Source: Humibacillus xanthopallidus (GTDB lineage: Bacteria > Actinomycetota > Actinomycetes > Actinomycetales > Dermatophilaceae). From it: a stretch of 64,000 nucleotides of DNA. The translations under genes were made by a program, and so were the position numbers. The notes beneath the pieces were generated by a model. That model did not search any database. It had not been told where the DNA came from and saw only the letters and a program-made list of their open reading frames with translations. Shown piece after piece: positions 44,178 to 51,465 of this stretch. The stretch lies in the NCBI RefSeq assembly GCF_006716675.1, contig NZ_VFPM01000003.1, positions 248,001 to 312,000 of the forward strand, written 5' to 3'. Within the stretch, counting starts at the first letter, position 1, and each line of letters starts with the position of its first letter.

Positions 44178-44660
44178 ATGACGGCTCTCACCGACTTCAC
44201 CGCCACGACGATCGACGGGCAGGAGCGCTCGCTCGCCGACTGTGCGGGGCAGGTTGTGCTCGTCGTCAACACCGCCAGCCAGTGCGGGTTCACCCCGCAG
44301 CTCGAGGGTCTCGAGTCGCTCTACGAGACCTACCGTGACCGTGGCTTCACCGTGCTCGGCTTCCCGTGCAACCAGTTCGGCGGCCAGGAGCCGGGCACCG
44401 AGGAGGAGATCGGCGAGTTCTGCCAGAAGAACTACGGCGTCAGCTTCCCGATGTTCGCCAAGGTCAATGTCAACGGCGACGACGAGCACCCGCTGTGGGC
44501 GTGGCTGAAGTCCGAGAAGGGGGGCCTGCTCGGCGCCCGGATCAAGTGGAACTTCACGAAGTTCCTCGTCGGTCGCGACGGCCAGGTCATCGAGCGCTTC
44601 TCGCCGCAGACCGAGCCGGCCGACCTCAGCACCCCCATCGAGAAGGCGCTCGCCGACTGA
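44178..44660 (+). CDS. glutathione peroxidase family (thioredoxin-type peroxidase)
   Basis: A 160-residue peroxidase with the peroxidatic Cys36 in NTASQCGFTP, FPCNQFGGQEPG, and the Trp of KWNFTKFLV. Actinobacterial homologs reduce hydroperoxides with thioredoxin rather than glutathione. It is cytosolic. ATG 44178 has GAGGAG upstream; the open frame reaches 44136. The next gene, pabB, starts 33 bp downstream on the same strand. Confidence 0.92.
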   Translation: MTALTDFTATTIDGQERSLADCAGQVVLVVNTASQCGFTPQLEGLESLYETYRDRGFTVLGFPCNQFGGQEPGTEEEIGEFCQKNYGVSFPMFAKVNVNGDDEHPLWAWLKSEKGGLLGARIKWNFTKFLVGRDGQVIERFSPQTEPADLSTPIEKALAD

Positions 44661-44692
44661 GGGCCGGCGCGGTGGCGCCTAGGATCGCTGCC

Positions 44693-45721
44693 GTGGACCG
44701 AGCCCGCTTCGCCGACAGGCGTGCCCGTGAGGTCGTCGACGTGCGACGCGGCGAAGACGCCCTCGAGGCGATCTCGCGTGACGGCTTCTGGGCCGTCGTC
44801 GCGACCTTCGAGGGCGAGGTCACGGCGATCCGCTTCGCTGTCGTCGAGCAGGACGAGTCCGCAGAGCCCGAGGTGCCACGGTGGACGCCGCTCGACGGGA
44901 GCTGGACCAGCTCCTTCGACCGGACGGCATACGTCTCGGCGGTCGCGGAGGTGCGCGAGCGGATCGCAGCCGGCTTCGTCTACCAGGTCAACGTCTGTCG
45001 GGTGCTGACCCACGAGCTGTCCGACGAGGCTGATCTCGACGGGCTGGATCTTCTTGTGCGACAAGGTAATCCTGCACCGCACGCCGCACGGATCAGATGC
45101 GACGAGGCCGGCATCGACCTCGTGTGTGCCTCGCCCGAGCTCTACCTGAGGCGACGCGAGGGTCGCCTCGTCACCCGGCCGATCAAGGGCACGGCACCCA
45201 CGCCGGAGCTGATGCTGCCCAAGGACCACGCCGAGAACGTCATGATCGTCGACCTCATGCGCAACGACATCTCCGGTGTCTGCGAGCCCGGCACGGTCTC
45301 GGTCGACGAGCTGTGCGTCACCGAGGCCCACCCCGGGCTCGTGCACCTCGTCTCGACGGTGAGCGGAGAGCTGCGGGCGGGGGTCGAGTGGCCCGGCATC
45401 TTCGGCGCCACCTTCCCACCGGGGTCGGTGTCGGGAGCCCCGAAGTCGAGCGCGCTGACAACGATCGCCGACCTCGAGTCGGCACCTCGCGGTCCCTACT
45501 GCGGGGCCATCGGATGGGTCGACGCCGACCGGGGAACGGCCGAGCTCGCCGTCGGCATCCGCACCTTCTGGGCCGACCGCGACGACGCGGGCCGGAGGCA
45601 CCTGCGCTTCGGCACGGGGGCCGGCATCACGTGGCACTCCGACCCCGAGGGTGAGTGGCTCGAGACCCAGCTCAAGGCGACCCGGCTCATCGGGCTGGCC
45701 GCGGGCACTGTGACACCATGA
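44693..45721 (+). CDS. pabB: chorismate-binding aminodeoxychorismate synthase component I-like
   Basis: A 342-residue member of the chorismate-utilising enzyme family, short because the N-terminal half of a full PabB/TrpE (about 450-500 aa) is missing, as in many actinobacterial short forms. Conserved blocks: GFVYQVNVCRVL, TRPIKGTAPT, ENVMIVDLMRNDISGVC, LVHLVSTVSGEL, FPPGSVSGAPK. It makes 4-amino-4-deoxychorismate for folate. I start it at GTG 44693; the frame is open further into the peroxidase gene, as shadow. A lyase gene follows, so the pair is a pabBC unit. Confidence 0.85.
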   Translation: MDRARFADRRAREVVDVRRGEDALEAISRDGFWAVVATFEGEVTAIRFAVVEQDESAEPEVPRWTPLDGSWTSSFDRTAYVSAVAEVRERIAAGFVYQVNVCRVLTHELSDEADLDGLDLLVRQGNPAPHAARIRCDEAGIDLVCASPELYLRRREGRLVTRPIKGTAPTPELMLPKDHAENVMIVDLMRNDISGVCEPGTVSVDELCVTEAHPGLVHLVSTVSGELRAGVEWPGIFGATFPPGSVSGAPKSSALTTIADLESAPRGPYCGAIGWVDADRGTAELAVGIRTFWADRDDAGRRHLRFGTGAGITWHSDPEGEWLETQLKATRLIGLAAGTVTP

Positions 45722-45812
45722 GAGCGATCGACACACGCGCGCGCGAGGGCCGACCGCGGCACCTCTGGTCGGTGGCGACGCGTGCAGACGAACGGGACGG
45801 AGTGGGGCAGCG

Positions 45813-46661
45813 GTGACGGGGACGAACATCCGGGTGTGGGTCGACGGCGACCTCGTCGAGCCTGAGGGCCCCGCCGTGAGCGCCCTCGACCACGCCGTCA
45901 CGGTAGGCGACGGCGTCTTCGAGACGGCCAAGATCGTCGACGGGGCACCTTTCGCGCTGACCCGGCACCACCGCCGTCTGCTGCACTCCGCGGCCGGCCT
46001 CGGGCTGCCCGTCCCTGACCTCGCACTCGTCGACAAGGGTGTCGCGGCCGTCCTGGAGGGCGAGCCGATCGCCTTCGGCCGGTTGCGGTACAGCGTCACC
46101 GGAGGGGTCGGGCCGCTCGGCTCCGACCGCGACGAGGCCTCGCTGACGACCATCGTGCTCGCCGCGCCCCAGGCCCGGCCGCCGGCCAGCGGCCGGCTCA
46201 CCGTCGTGCCATGGACGCGCAACGAGCGGTCCGCGGTCGTCGGCCTCAAGACGACGTCGTATGCCGAGAACGTCGTCGCACTCGCCCGGGCCAAGGCGGT
46301 GGGAGCCATCGAAGCCGTCTTCGCCAACACGCGCGGCGAGCTGTGCGAGTGCACCGGGAGCAACATCTTCGTCGTCGTCGACGGTGTCGTGCTCACGCCG
46401 CCGGGCGACTCGGGCCTGCTCTGCGGCATCACCCGTGAGCTCGTCATCGAGTGGGGCCGCGAGGGCGGGGTCGAGGTGCGCGAGCAGGTCCTTCCGCTCG
46501 ACGTCCTGACGACCGCCGACGAGGTGTTCATCACGAGCTCGACGAAGGACGTGCTCCCCATCGACGCGATCGACGACCGTGAGCTGCCCCCTGCGCGACC
46601 GGTCACGACGGCCCTGCAGGAGATCTTCCGCCATAACGCCGATCGGACCCTCGACCCGTGA
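45813..46661 (+). CDS. pabC: aminodeoxychorismate lyase, class IV aminotransferase fold
   Basis: A 282-residue PLP enzyme of the class IV aminotransferase family. The PLP lysine is Lys146 in VVGLKTTSYAENVVALARA. FANTRGELCECTGSNIFVV and LLCGITRELV follow, as in PabC and branched-chain aminotransferases. In this context, next to pabB, 4-amino-4-deoxychorismate cleavage to p-aminobenzoate is likely. GTG 45813 follows GGAGTGGGG. Its stop overlaps the start of the TIGR02611 gene (GTGA at 46658). Confidence 0.88.
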   Translation: MTGTNIRVWVDGDLVEPEGPAVSALDHAVTVGDGVFETAKIVDGAPFALTRHHRRLLHSAAGLGLPVPDLALVDKGVAAVLEGEPIAFGRLRYSVTGGVGPLGSDRDEASLTTIVLAAPQARPPASGRLTVVPWTRNERSAVVGLKTTSYAENVVALARAKAVGAIEAVFANTRGELCECTGSNIFVVVDGVVLTPPGDSGLLCGITRELVIEWGREGGVEVREQVLPLDVLTTADEVFITSSTKDVLPIDAIDDRELPPARPVTTALQEIFRHNADRTLDP

Positions 46662-47194
46662 ACGCCCGCGAGCCCGTTGTCCCGGCGAAGGACGAGACGG
46701 TGGTGACCGGGGAGCCCGGCGCCACGCGCGAGCCGGGCGGCCGGCATACCGGCGCGGTCGACTACTCCGACCTCAACGCGACGCTCGACGTCGACGAGGA
46801 CCGGTGGGCCTGGCGGGCGCGGCTGCGCAGCAACAAGGTCACGCATCTCGCGTGGCGCATCGCGGTGGGCGTCGTCGGGGGGGTGGTGACGGTGGCGGGG
46901 CTCGTCATGGTGCCCGCCCCGGGGCCCGGCTGGCTCGTCGTCTTCTTCGGGCTGCTCATCCTCGCGAGCGAGTTCGAGTTCGCCCAGCGCCTGCTCGACT
47001 ACGCGAAGCGGCACGTCAGCCGGTGGAACGACTGGATCATGGCACAGGCCCTCTGGGTGCGCGGTGCCGTCGCGCTCGGCACCCTCGCGATCGTGTGGGT
47101 CGTGGTGTGGAGCTACCTCGCGTGGCAGGGGATTCCGGCGTTCCTGCCGCAGTGGGCGGAGGATGTGCTGACCCGGGTTCCGGGCATCGACTGA
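46658..47194 (+). CDS. TIGR02611-type membrane protein
   Basis: A 178-residue protein with a polar N-terminal tail, a membrane helix (WRIAVGVVGGVVTVAGLVMV), the conserved PAPGPGWLVVFFGLLIL motif, and a last helix (LGTLAIVWVVVWSYLAW). The PGPG turn with a following helix is the landmark of TIGR02611. The function is unknown. It is translationally coupled to pabC by a GTGA overlap. Confidence 0.85.
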   Translation: MNAREPVVPAKDETVVTGEPGATREPGGRHTGAVDYSDLNATLDVDEDRWAWRARLRSNKVTHLAWRIAVGVVGGVVTVAGLVMVPAPGPGWLVVFFGLLILASEFEFAQRLLDYAKRHVSRWNDWIMAQALWVRGAVALGTLAIVWVVVWSYLAWQGIPAFLPQWAEDVLTRVPGID

Positions 47195-47245
47195 GGTCCG
47201 GGAGCGGTTCCGCGGGGCGATTTCCGCGGCGGGCCGCGGACCGGC

Positions 47246-47251
47246 TATTGT
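47246..47251 (+). promoter_or_regulatory. probable -10 of the tRNA-Val promoter
   Basis: TATTGT in CGGCTATTGTTT lies 42 bp before the tRNA-Val gene, at the same distance as the CTATGGT before tRNA-Gly. Confidence 0.35.
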
Positions 47252-47293
47252 TTCCCCTCGTCGCCCCGATCTAGCCACGTGGCTGGGGCGCCC

Positions 47294-47367
47294 GGACGTG
47301 TAGCTCAGTTGGTTAGAGCGCTCGCTTCACACGCGAGAGGTCAGGGGTTCGAGTCCCTTCACGTCCA
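47294..47367 (+). tRNA. tRNA-Val (anticodon CAC)
   Basis: A 74-nt cloverleaf: acceptor arms GGACGTG and CACGTCC, D-arm GCTCAGTTGGTTAGAGC, anticodon arm CTCGC-TTCACAC-GCGAG with anticodon CAC, and T-arm with GGTTCGAGTC. The discriminator is A; CCA is not encoded (ACCG follows). Confidence 0.95.
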
Positions 47368-47415
47368 CCGAAGAGAAATGGCACCTGACCTGCGGAAACG
47401 GGCCTGAAGGCCGTG

Positions 47416-47829
47416 CTACACCCCGGCCGTGCGGTGGGCTATCGAGTACTGCTCGTCGGTGACGGGCTCGAGCCAGGTGGTGGCCTCGCCGTCTCCGGAG
47501 GCGTCGAGGATGGCGTAGTGGCACATCATGTTCTCGCTGGTGCCGCCGTGGAAGTGCTCCTCTCCGGCCGGTGTCCAGACGCTGTCGCCGGGGCGGAGGA
47601 CGACGGTCTTGCCGTCGCGGGTGCCGACGAGCCCGATGCCGTCGGTGCACACCAGCAACTGGCCGTTGGCGTGCGAGTGCCAGTTGGTGCGGGCACCCGG
47701 CGTGAAGCGGACGAGCCCGACGACCAGCCGGGAGGTGCCGTCTCCGTTGAAGACCGGGTTCATCCACACGTCGCCGGTGAAGCTCGCGGCCGGGGTCTTG
47801 ACCGTGGCGGTGGCGGGGTTCTTGTCCAT
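47416..47829 (-). CDS. cupin domain protein
   Basis: A 137-residue single-domain cupin from ATG 47829. Metal ligands are the two His of WHSHANGQ and the His of EEHFHGG. VWTPAGEEHFHGGTSENM is the second cupin motif. Such cupins accompany aldo/keto reductases, flavodoxins and Zn alcohol dehydrogenases in MerR-controlled redox clusters, and the genes on the other side fit that. It is divergent from the alcohol dehydrogenase remnant, with the 26-bp element at 47903 between them. Confidence 0.88.
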   Translation of the reverse strand: MDKNPATATVKTPAASFTGDVWMNPVFNGDGTSRLVVGLVRFTPGARTNWHSHANGQLLVCTDGIGLVGTRDGKTVVLRPGDSVWTPAGEEHFHGGTSENMMCHYAILDASGDGEATTWLEPVTDEQYSIAHRTAGV

Positions 47830-47902
47830 GTCGTGTCCTGTCGTGTGCGCAGGGACCATGGCTCCACGCTAGGTGTCGTGCGCAGCGACAGGGAGGTCCT
47901 GT

Positions 47903-47928
47903 CAGTACCCCGAACGACAGGGACTCCC
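47903..47928. promoter_or_regulatory. 26-bp element, copy 1
   Basis: CAGTACCCCGAACGACAGG plus GACTCCC. Copy 2 at 50306 is identical at 24 of 26 positions. Both end exactly 33 bp before an apparently leaderless start codon. The element contains an imperfect AGTACCC...GGGACT inverted repeat, as in MerR-type operators. A -10 candidate is TTGAAT at 47948. Confidence 0.6.
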
Positions 47929-47960
47929 CCCGCTCGCGGATGCCGCGTTGAATCGGCGAC

Positions 47961-48095
47961 ATGCGAGCAACCTTCCTGTATGGCGCGGACGACGTCCGCG
48001 TCACCTTCGACCGGACCGTGTCACTGGAGCAGACACCCGACGGCGGTGCGGCCATGGATGACCGCACCGCCCCGAAAGTGATGGTCCGCCCATGA
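47961..48095 (+). pseudogene. zinc alcohol dehydrogenase reduced to its two ends by an in-frame deletion
   Basis: A 44-codon frame: MRATFLYGADDVRV is the opening of medium-chain zinc dehydrogenases, and FDRTVSLEQTPDGGAAMDDR plus TAPKVMVRP is the end of the same family. The roughly 300 residues between, with all zinc and NAD ligands, are gone, and the frame is kept. The product cannot be an enzyme. The start is at ATG 47961, and its stop overlaps the following MFS start (ATGA at 48092), so it may survive as a leader that couples translation. The 26-bp element upstream is intact. Confidence 0.8.
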
Positions 48096-49558
48096 GCGAC
48101 GTCAAGACCCTCGCCACCAGGTCGGCAGCCGGCACCCGACACGCTGCTGGCACGGGCGCCATCCTCGCGATCATCCTGATCAGCTACTTCATGATCCTGC
48201 TGGACAACTCGGTGATCTTCACGGGTCTGCCGAGCATCCGCGTCAGTCTCGACATGTCAGCCACGCAGCTGACCTGGGTCCAGGACGCCTACACGCTGGT
48301 CTTCGGCGGCCTGCTCCTCCTCGGGGCGCGCGCCGGGGACATCGTCGGGCGTCGCCGACTCTTCATCGTCGGTCTCGCCATCTTCGGCACCGCCTCTCTG
48401 CTCATCGGCCTCGCACCCACGGGGTCATGGATGATCGCCGGCCGAGCGGTGCAGGGGGTGGGCGCTGCGATCGTGGCGCCGAGCTCCCTGGCCCTCATCA
48501 CCGCCTACTTCCAGGGCCAGGAGCGCAACAGGGCCGTCGCCTGGTACGGCGCGACCGCCGGCATCGGCGCCAGCCTCGGCCTCTTGGTCGGCGGCGCCCT
48601 GACGACCTGGATCTCCTGGCGAGCCGCCTTTCTCGTGAACGTCCCGATCGCTGTCGCGATGATCATCGGCGCCAAGGTGGTACTGACCGAGACCCCTCGC
48701 CAACGCGGTCGATTCGACGTGCCGGGGGCCGTGTTCGCCACGCTGGGCATGGGCGCTCTCGTCTTCGGGATCATCGAGTCCTCCGAATCCGGCTGGACCT
48801 CGCCCGTCGTCATCGCCTCTCTGGGTCTTGGCGTGGTCCTGCTCGTCGCGCTGGTGGCGAACGAGGCCCGCGCGGAGCAGCCCATCATGCCTTTGCGGCT
48901 CTTCGCCAGCCGGGAGCGCAGCGGTGCCTACGGCGCTCGCATGCTCTATCTCGGGGCCATGATCGGGTTCTTCTTCTTCAGCACCCAGCTCATGCAGGAC
49001 GGGCTCGGGTTCACCCCGCTGCAGGCGGGACTCGGCTTCTTGCCCATGTCGCTCGTGAACTTTGCGGTCGCCCTGTCGATCCCCCGGCTCAGCACCCGGG
49101 TCTCCAACGCGGTCCTGCTCTGCAGTGGCATCGCGCTCACCCTCGTGGGAATGGCATGGCTGAGCAGGGCCGGAATCGACGGCTCGTACCTCGTCTCCGT
49201 GGCGCTGCCGATGGCGCTGATCGGCGCCGGGCAGGGCCTCGCATTCGCGCCGCTGACCAACGCCGGCCTGGCCGGAGTCGCACCGCAGGACGCGGGAGCC
49301 GCATCCGGTCTGGTCAACACCGCCCACCAGCTCGGCATGGCTCTCGGCCTCGGCGTGCTCGTCGCCGTCTCCGCCCACGCCGGCGCGGGCCTGCACGGGC
49401 CAGCGGCAGTGGCCGCCCAGGTCGAGGTCGCCCTGACGGGCGCCGCCGTGCTGCTCGCCGCCTCCCTGCTGGTCGCGTTGACTGTCGTGCTGCCCAAGCG
49501 TCAGCGCGCTGCCTCGCCTGCCCGGACCTCGAGCGGCGCGGCGCGGTACCGGGCATGA
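48092..49558 (+). CDS. MFS transporter, DHA2 type
   Basis: A 488-residue proton antiporter with about fourteen membrane helices. LLDNSVIFTGLPSIRVSL opens the first helix, motif A is GARAGDIVGRRRLF, and GATAGIGASLGLLVGG follows. The substrate is unknown. It is translationally coupled at both ends: ATGA with the alcohol dehydrogenase remnant upstream and ATGA at 49555 with the flavodoxin gene downstream. Expression therefore probably depends on the element at 47903. Confidence 0.88.
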   Translation: MSDVKTLATRSAAGTRHAAGTGAILAIILISYFMILLDNSVIFTGLPSIRVSLDMSATQLTWVQDAYTLVFGGLLLLGARAGDIVGRRRLFIVGLAIFGTASLLIGLAPTGSWMIAGRAVQGVGAAIVAPSSLALITAYFQGQERNRAVAWYGATAGIGASLGLLVGGALTTWISWRAAFLVNVPIAVAMIIGAKVVLTETPRQRGRFDVPGAVFATLGMGALVFGIIESSESGWTSPVVIASLGLGVVLLVALVANEARAEQPIMPLRLFASRERSGAYGARMLYLGAMIGFFFFSTQLMQDGLGFTPLQAGLGFLPMSLVNFAVALSIPRLSTRVSNAVLLCSGIALTLVGMAWLSRAGIDGSYLVSVALPMALIGAGQGLAFAPLTNAGLAGVAPQDAGAASGLVNTAHQLGMALGLGVLVAVSAHAGAGLHGPAAVAAQVEVALTGAAVLLAASLLVALTVVLPKRQRAASPARTSSGAARYRA

Positions 49559-50261
49559 GACCCGCTTGGCGCCGACAGATCGGGCGACGCGCCCTGGTGG
49601 CCTCCGGCATCGCCGCCGTCGCCGCGTCCACGCTCGCCGCGTGCACCGGCCGACCTGCCACGCACACGGCGAGTGACGCCAGCGCACGAAGCGTCCCCGC
49701 AACGGGCGCGACCAGCGACGTCAGTCCCAGCACGCGAGCCGGGCGCACGCTCGTGGCCTACTTCTCGCGAGCCGCGAGAACTACCACTACGGGGGACGGG
49801 TCGATCTCGACGTCGGCAACACCGCCGTCGTCGCCCGGATGATCGCCGAGCTGACCGACGTCGACCTCTACGAGATCCGCGCCGCGGAGCCGTACCCCCA
49901 CGACTACGACGCGACCGTCGCACGCAACCTCACAGAACAACAGACCGACGCGAGGCCACCCATCGCTGACCCGCTGCCCGCGCTCGACGCATACGGCACG
50001 ATCGTGCTCGCCAGCCCCGTCTGGAACGTCCGGGCGCCGATGATCATGCGGACCTTCGTGGAGTCCGTCGACGTCACCAGCCACACCGTCCTGCCCCTGG
50101 TGACCCACGCCGTCAGCGCCATGGGCCGCGTCGCCGAGGAGTACGCGCAGCTGCTCGGCGGAGCGAAGGTCGGCGAGGGCCTTGCCGTCCAAGGGGAGCA
50201 GGTACGTGCGGCTCGGCCAGAGGTTGCGGCCTGGTTGGGGCGCGCTGGGCTGCGCCGGTGA
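49555..50261 (+). pseudogene. Tat-exported lipoprotein flavodoxin, frameshifted
   Basis: The frame from ATG 49555 begins with a Tat signal (WRRQIGRRALVASGIAAVAA) and lipobox LAAC. A Ser/Thr-rich linker and the flavodoxin start RTLVAYFSRA follow. It then goes out of frame near 49777; in the +1 frame the rest continues as expected (ENY..YGGRVDLDVGN, MIAELTDVDLYEIR, LDAYGTIVLASPVWNVRAP) to a TGA at 50259-50261. Adding one G after GCC restores a complete flavodoxin. This is either a real one-base deletion or a sequencing error. The enzyme would be an extracytoplasmic FMN protein. Confidence 0.8.
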
Positions 50262-50305
50262 CCGACCCACATCAGGCGAGCCGAGGGTGTGTGGGGGGGT
50301 ACTCG

Positions 50306-50331
50306 CAGTACCCCGAACGGCAGGCACTCCC
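50306..50331. promoter_or_regulatory. 26-bp element, copy 2
   Basis: CAGTACCCCGAACGGCAGG plus CACTCCC, 24 of 26 identical to copy 1 at 47903. It ends 33 bp before the GTG of the aldo/keto reductase. A -10-like TAGCGT is at 50351, the same offset as TTGAAT for copy 1. Confidence 0.6.
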
Positions 50332-50363
50332 GGCCCGGCGCGACTCCCTCTAGCGTGGTTGAG

Positions 50364-51248
50364 GTGAGCACACCAACGATGACATTGAACAACGGCATCG
50401 AGATCCCGGCGCTCGGTTACGGCGTCTTCCAGACCCCGCCCGAGCAGACCATCGCCGCCGTCACCACGGCGCTCGAGACCGGGTACCGGCACATCGACAC
50501 CGCAGCGGCATACGGCAACGAACGCGAGGTCGGGGAGGCGATCCGCCGCGCCTCGGTGGCGCGCGACGAGCTCTTCCTCGAGACGAAGATCTGGATCAGC
50601 GACTACGGCTACGACGAGACCCTGCACGCGTTCGACAAGTCCGCCGGCAAGCTCGGCGTCGAGCAGATCGACCTGCTGATCCTGCACCAGGCGCTGCCCG
50701 GCGCGTTCGACCGGACCATCGCCGCCTACCGGGCGCTCGAGCAGCTGTATGCCGACGGCAGGGTCCGCGCCATCGGTGTCTCGAACTTCATGCCGGCCCA
50801 CCTCGACCGGTTCCTTGCCGAGACGTCGGTCGTCCCGACCGTCAACCAGATCGAGGTCCACCCCTACTTCCGGCAGTCCGAGCTGCTCGCCTACGACGAG
50901 CAGCGCGGCATCCTCAACCAGGCATGGTCGCCGATCGGCGGGATCACCTTCTACCGCGACGGTTCCCACGGCAGCACCCTGCAGGACCCCGTCATCGGTG
51001 ACATCGCCGCCGCGCACGACAAGACGCCCGCGCAGGCCATGCTGCGCTGGCACCTGCAGCAGGGACGCCAGGCCATCCCCAAGTCCGTGACGCCGTCACG
51101 GATCTCGGAGAACCTCGACATCTTCGACTTCGAGCTCAGCAGCGAGCAGCTCACCGCGATCGACGCCCTCGACACCGGCGTCCGGGGCGGCCCAGAGCCC
51201 GAGGACATCACCCTTGAAGCCTTCGGCCGCCCGATCCCCGAAGCCTGA
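50364..51248 (+). CDS. aldo/keto reductase
   Basis: A 294-residue NADPH-dependent reductase of aldehydes and ketones (AKR5-like). The catalytic tetrad is visible: Asp45 and Tyr50 in HIDTAAAYGNE, Lys75 in ETKIW, His108 in LLILHQ. C-terminal IPKSVTPSRISEN binds the NADP phosphate. I choose GTG 50364 because it keeps the same distance to the 26-bp element as the start at 47961, implying a leaderless mRNA. ATG 50379 is the alternative. It is part of the redox-stress cluster with the cupin, flavodoxin and MFS genes. Confidence 0.9.
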   Translation: MSTPTMTLNNGIEIPALGYGVFQTPPEQTIAAVTTALETGYRHIDTAAAYGNEREVGEAIRRASVARDELFLETKIWISDYGYDETLHAFDKSAGKLGVEQIDLLILHQALPGAFDRTIAAYRALEQLYADGRVRAIGVSNFMPAHLDRFLAETSVVPTVNQIEVHPYFRQSELLAYDEQRGILNQAWSPIGGITFYRDGSHGSTLQDPVIGDIAAAHDKTPAQAMLRWHLQQGRQAIPKSVTPSRISENLDIFDFELSSEQLTAIDALDTGVRGGPEPEDITLEAFGRPIPEA

Positions 51249-51465
51249 CCCAGACAGCCGGTAGTGGTCGGGCGGGGGGGTAGGCGCGCGAGCCAGCGTC
51301 TGAGAGCGTGTAAGGGACAACTGGGGGATTCACGACAAGAACCTTGGTCACGGTCGAACTCGTCCTTTCGGTCGCGAGACGCCGTCCCCACCTGGTCGCT
51401 ACCTTGGGCACGCCGACCCCTCGGGGGGCGTAGGTGTCGGCGACCGAAGGGGAGGAACCACGACC

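Noticed and set aside
44432-47278. Minus-strand open frame of 948 codons opposite gpx-pabB-pabC
   Set aside because: The plus-strand genes account for the DNA fully, and the opposite frame shows no domain.
47327-48142. Minus-strand open frame of 271 codons ending VDVKGLEPLTSRV
   Set aside because: The end is antisense to tRNA-Val(CAC), and the rest is a shadow of the cupin and dehydrogenase remnant in another frame.
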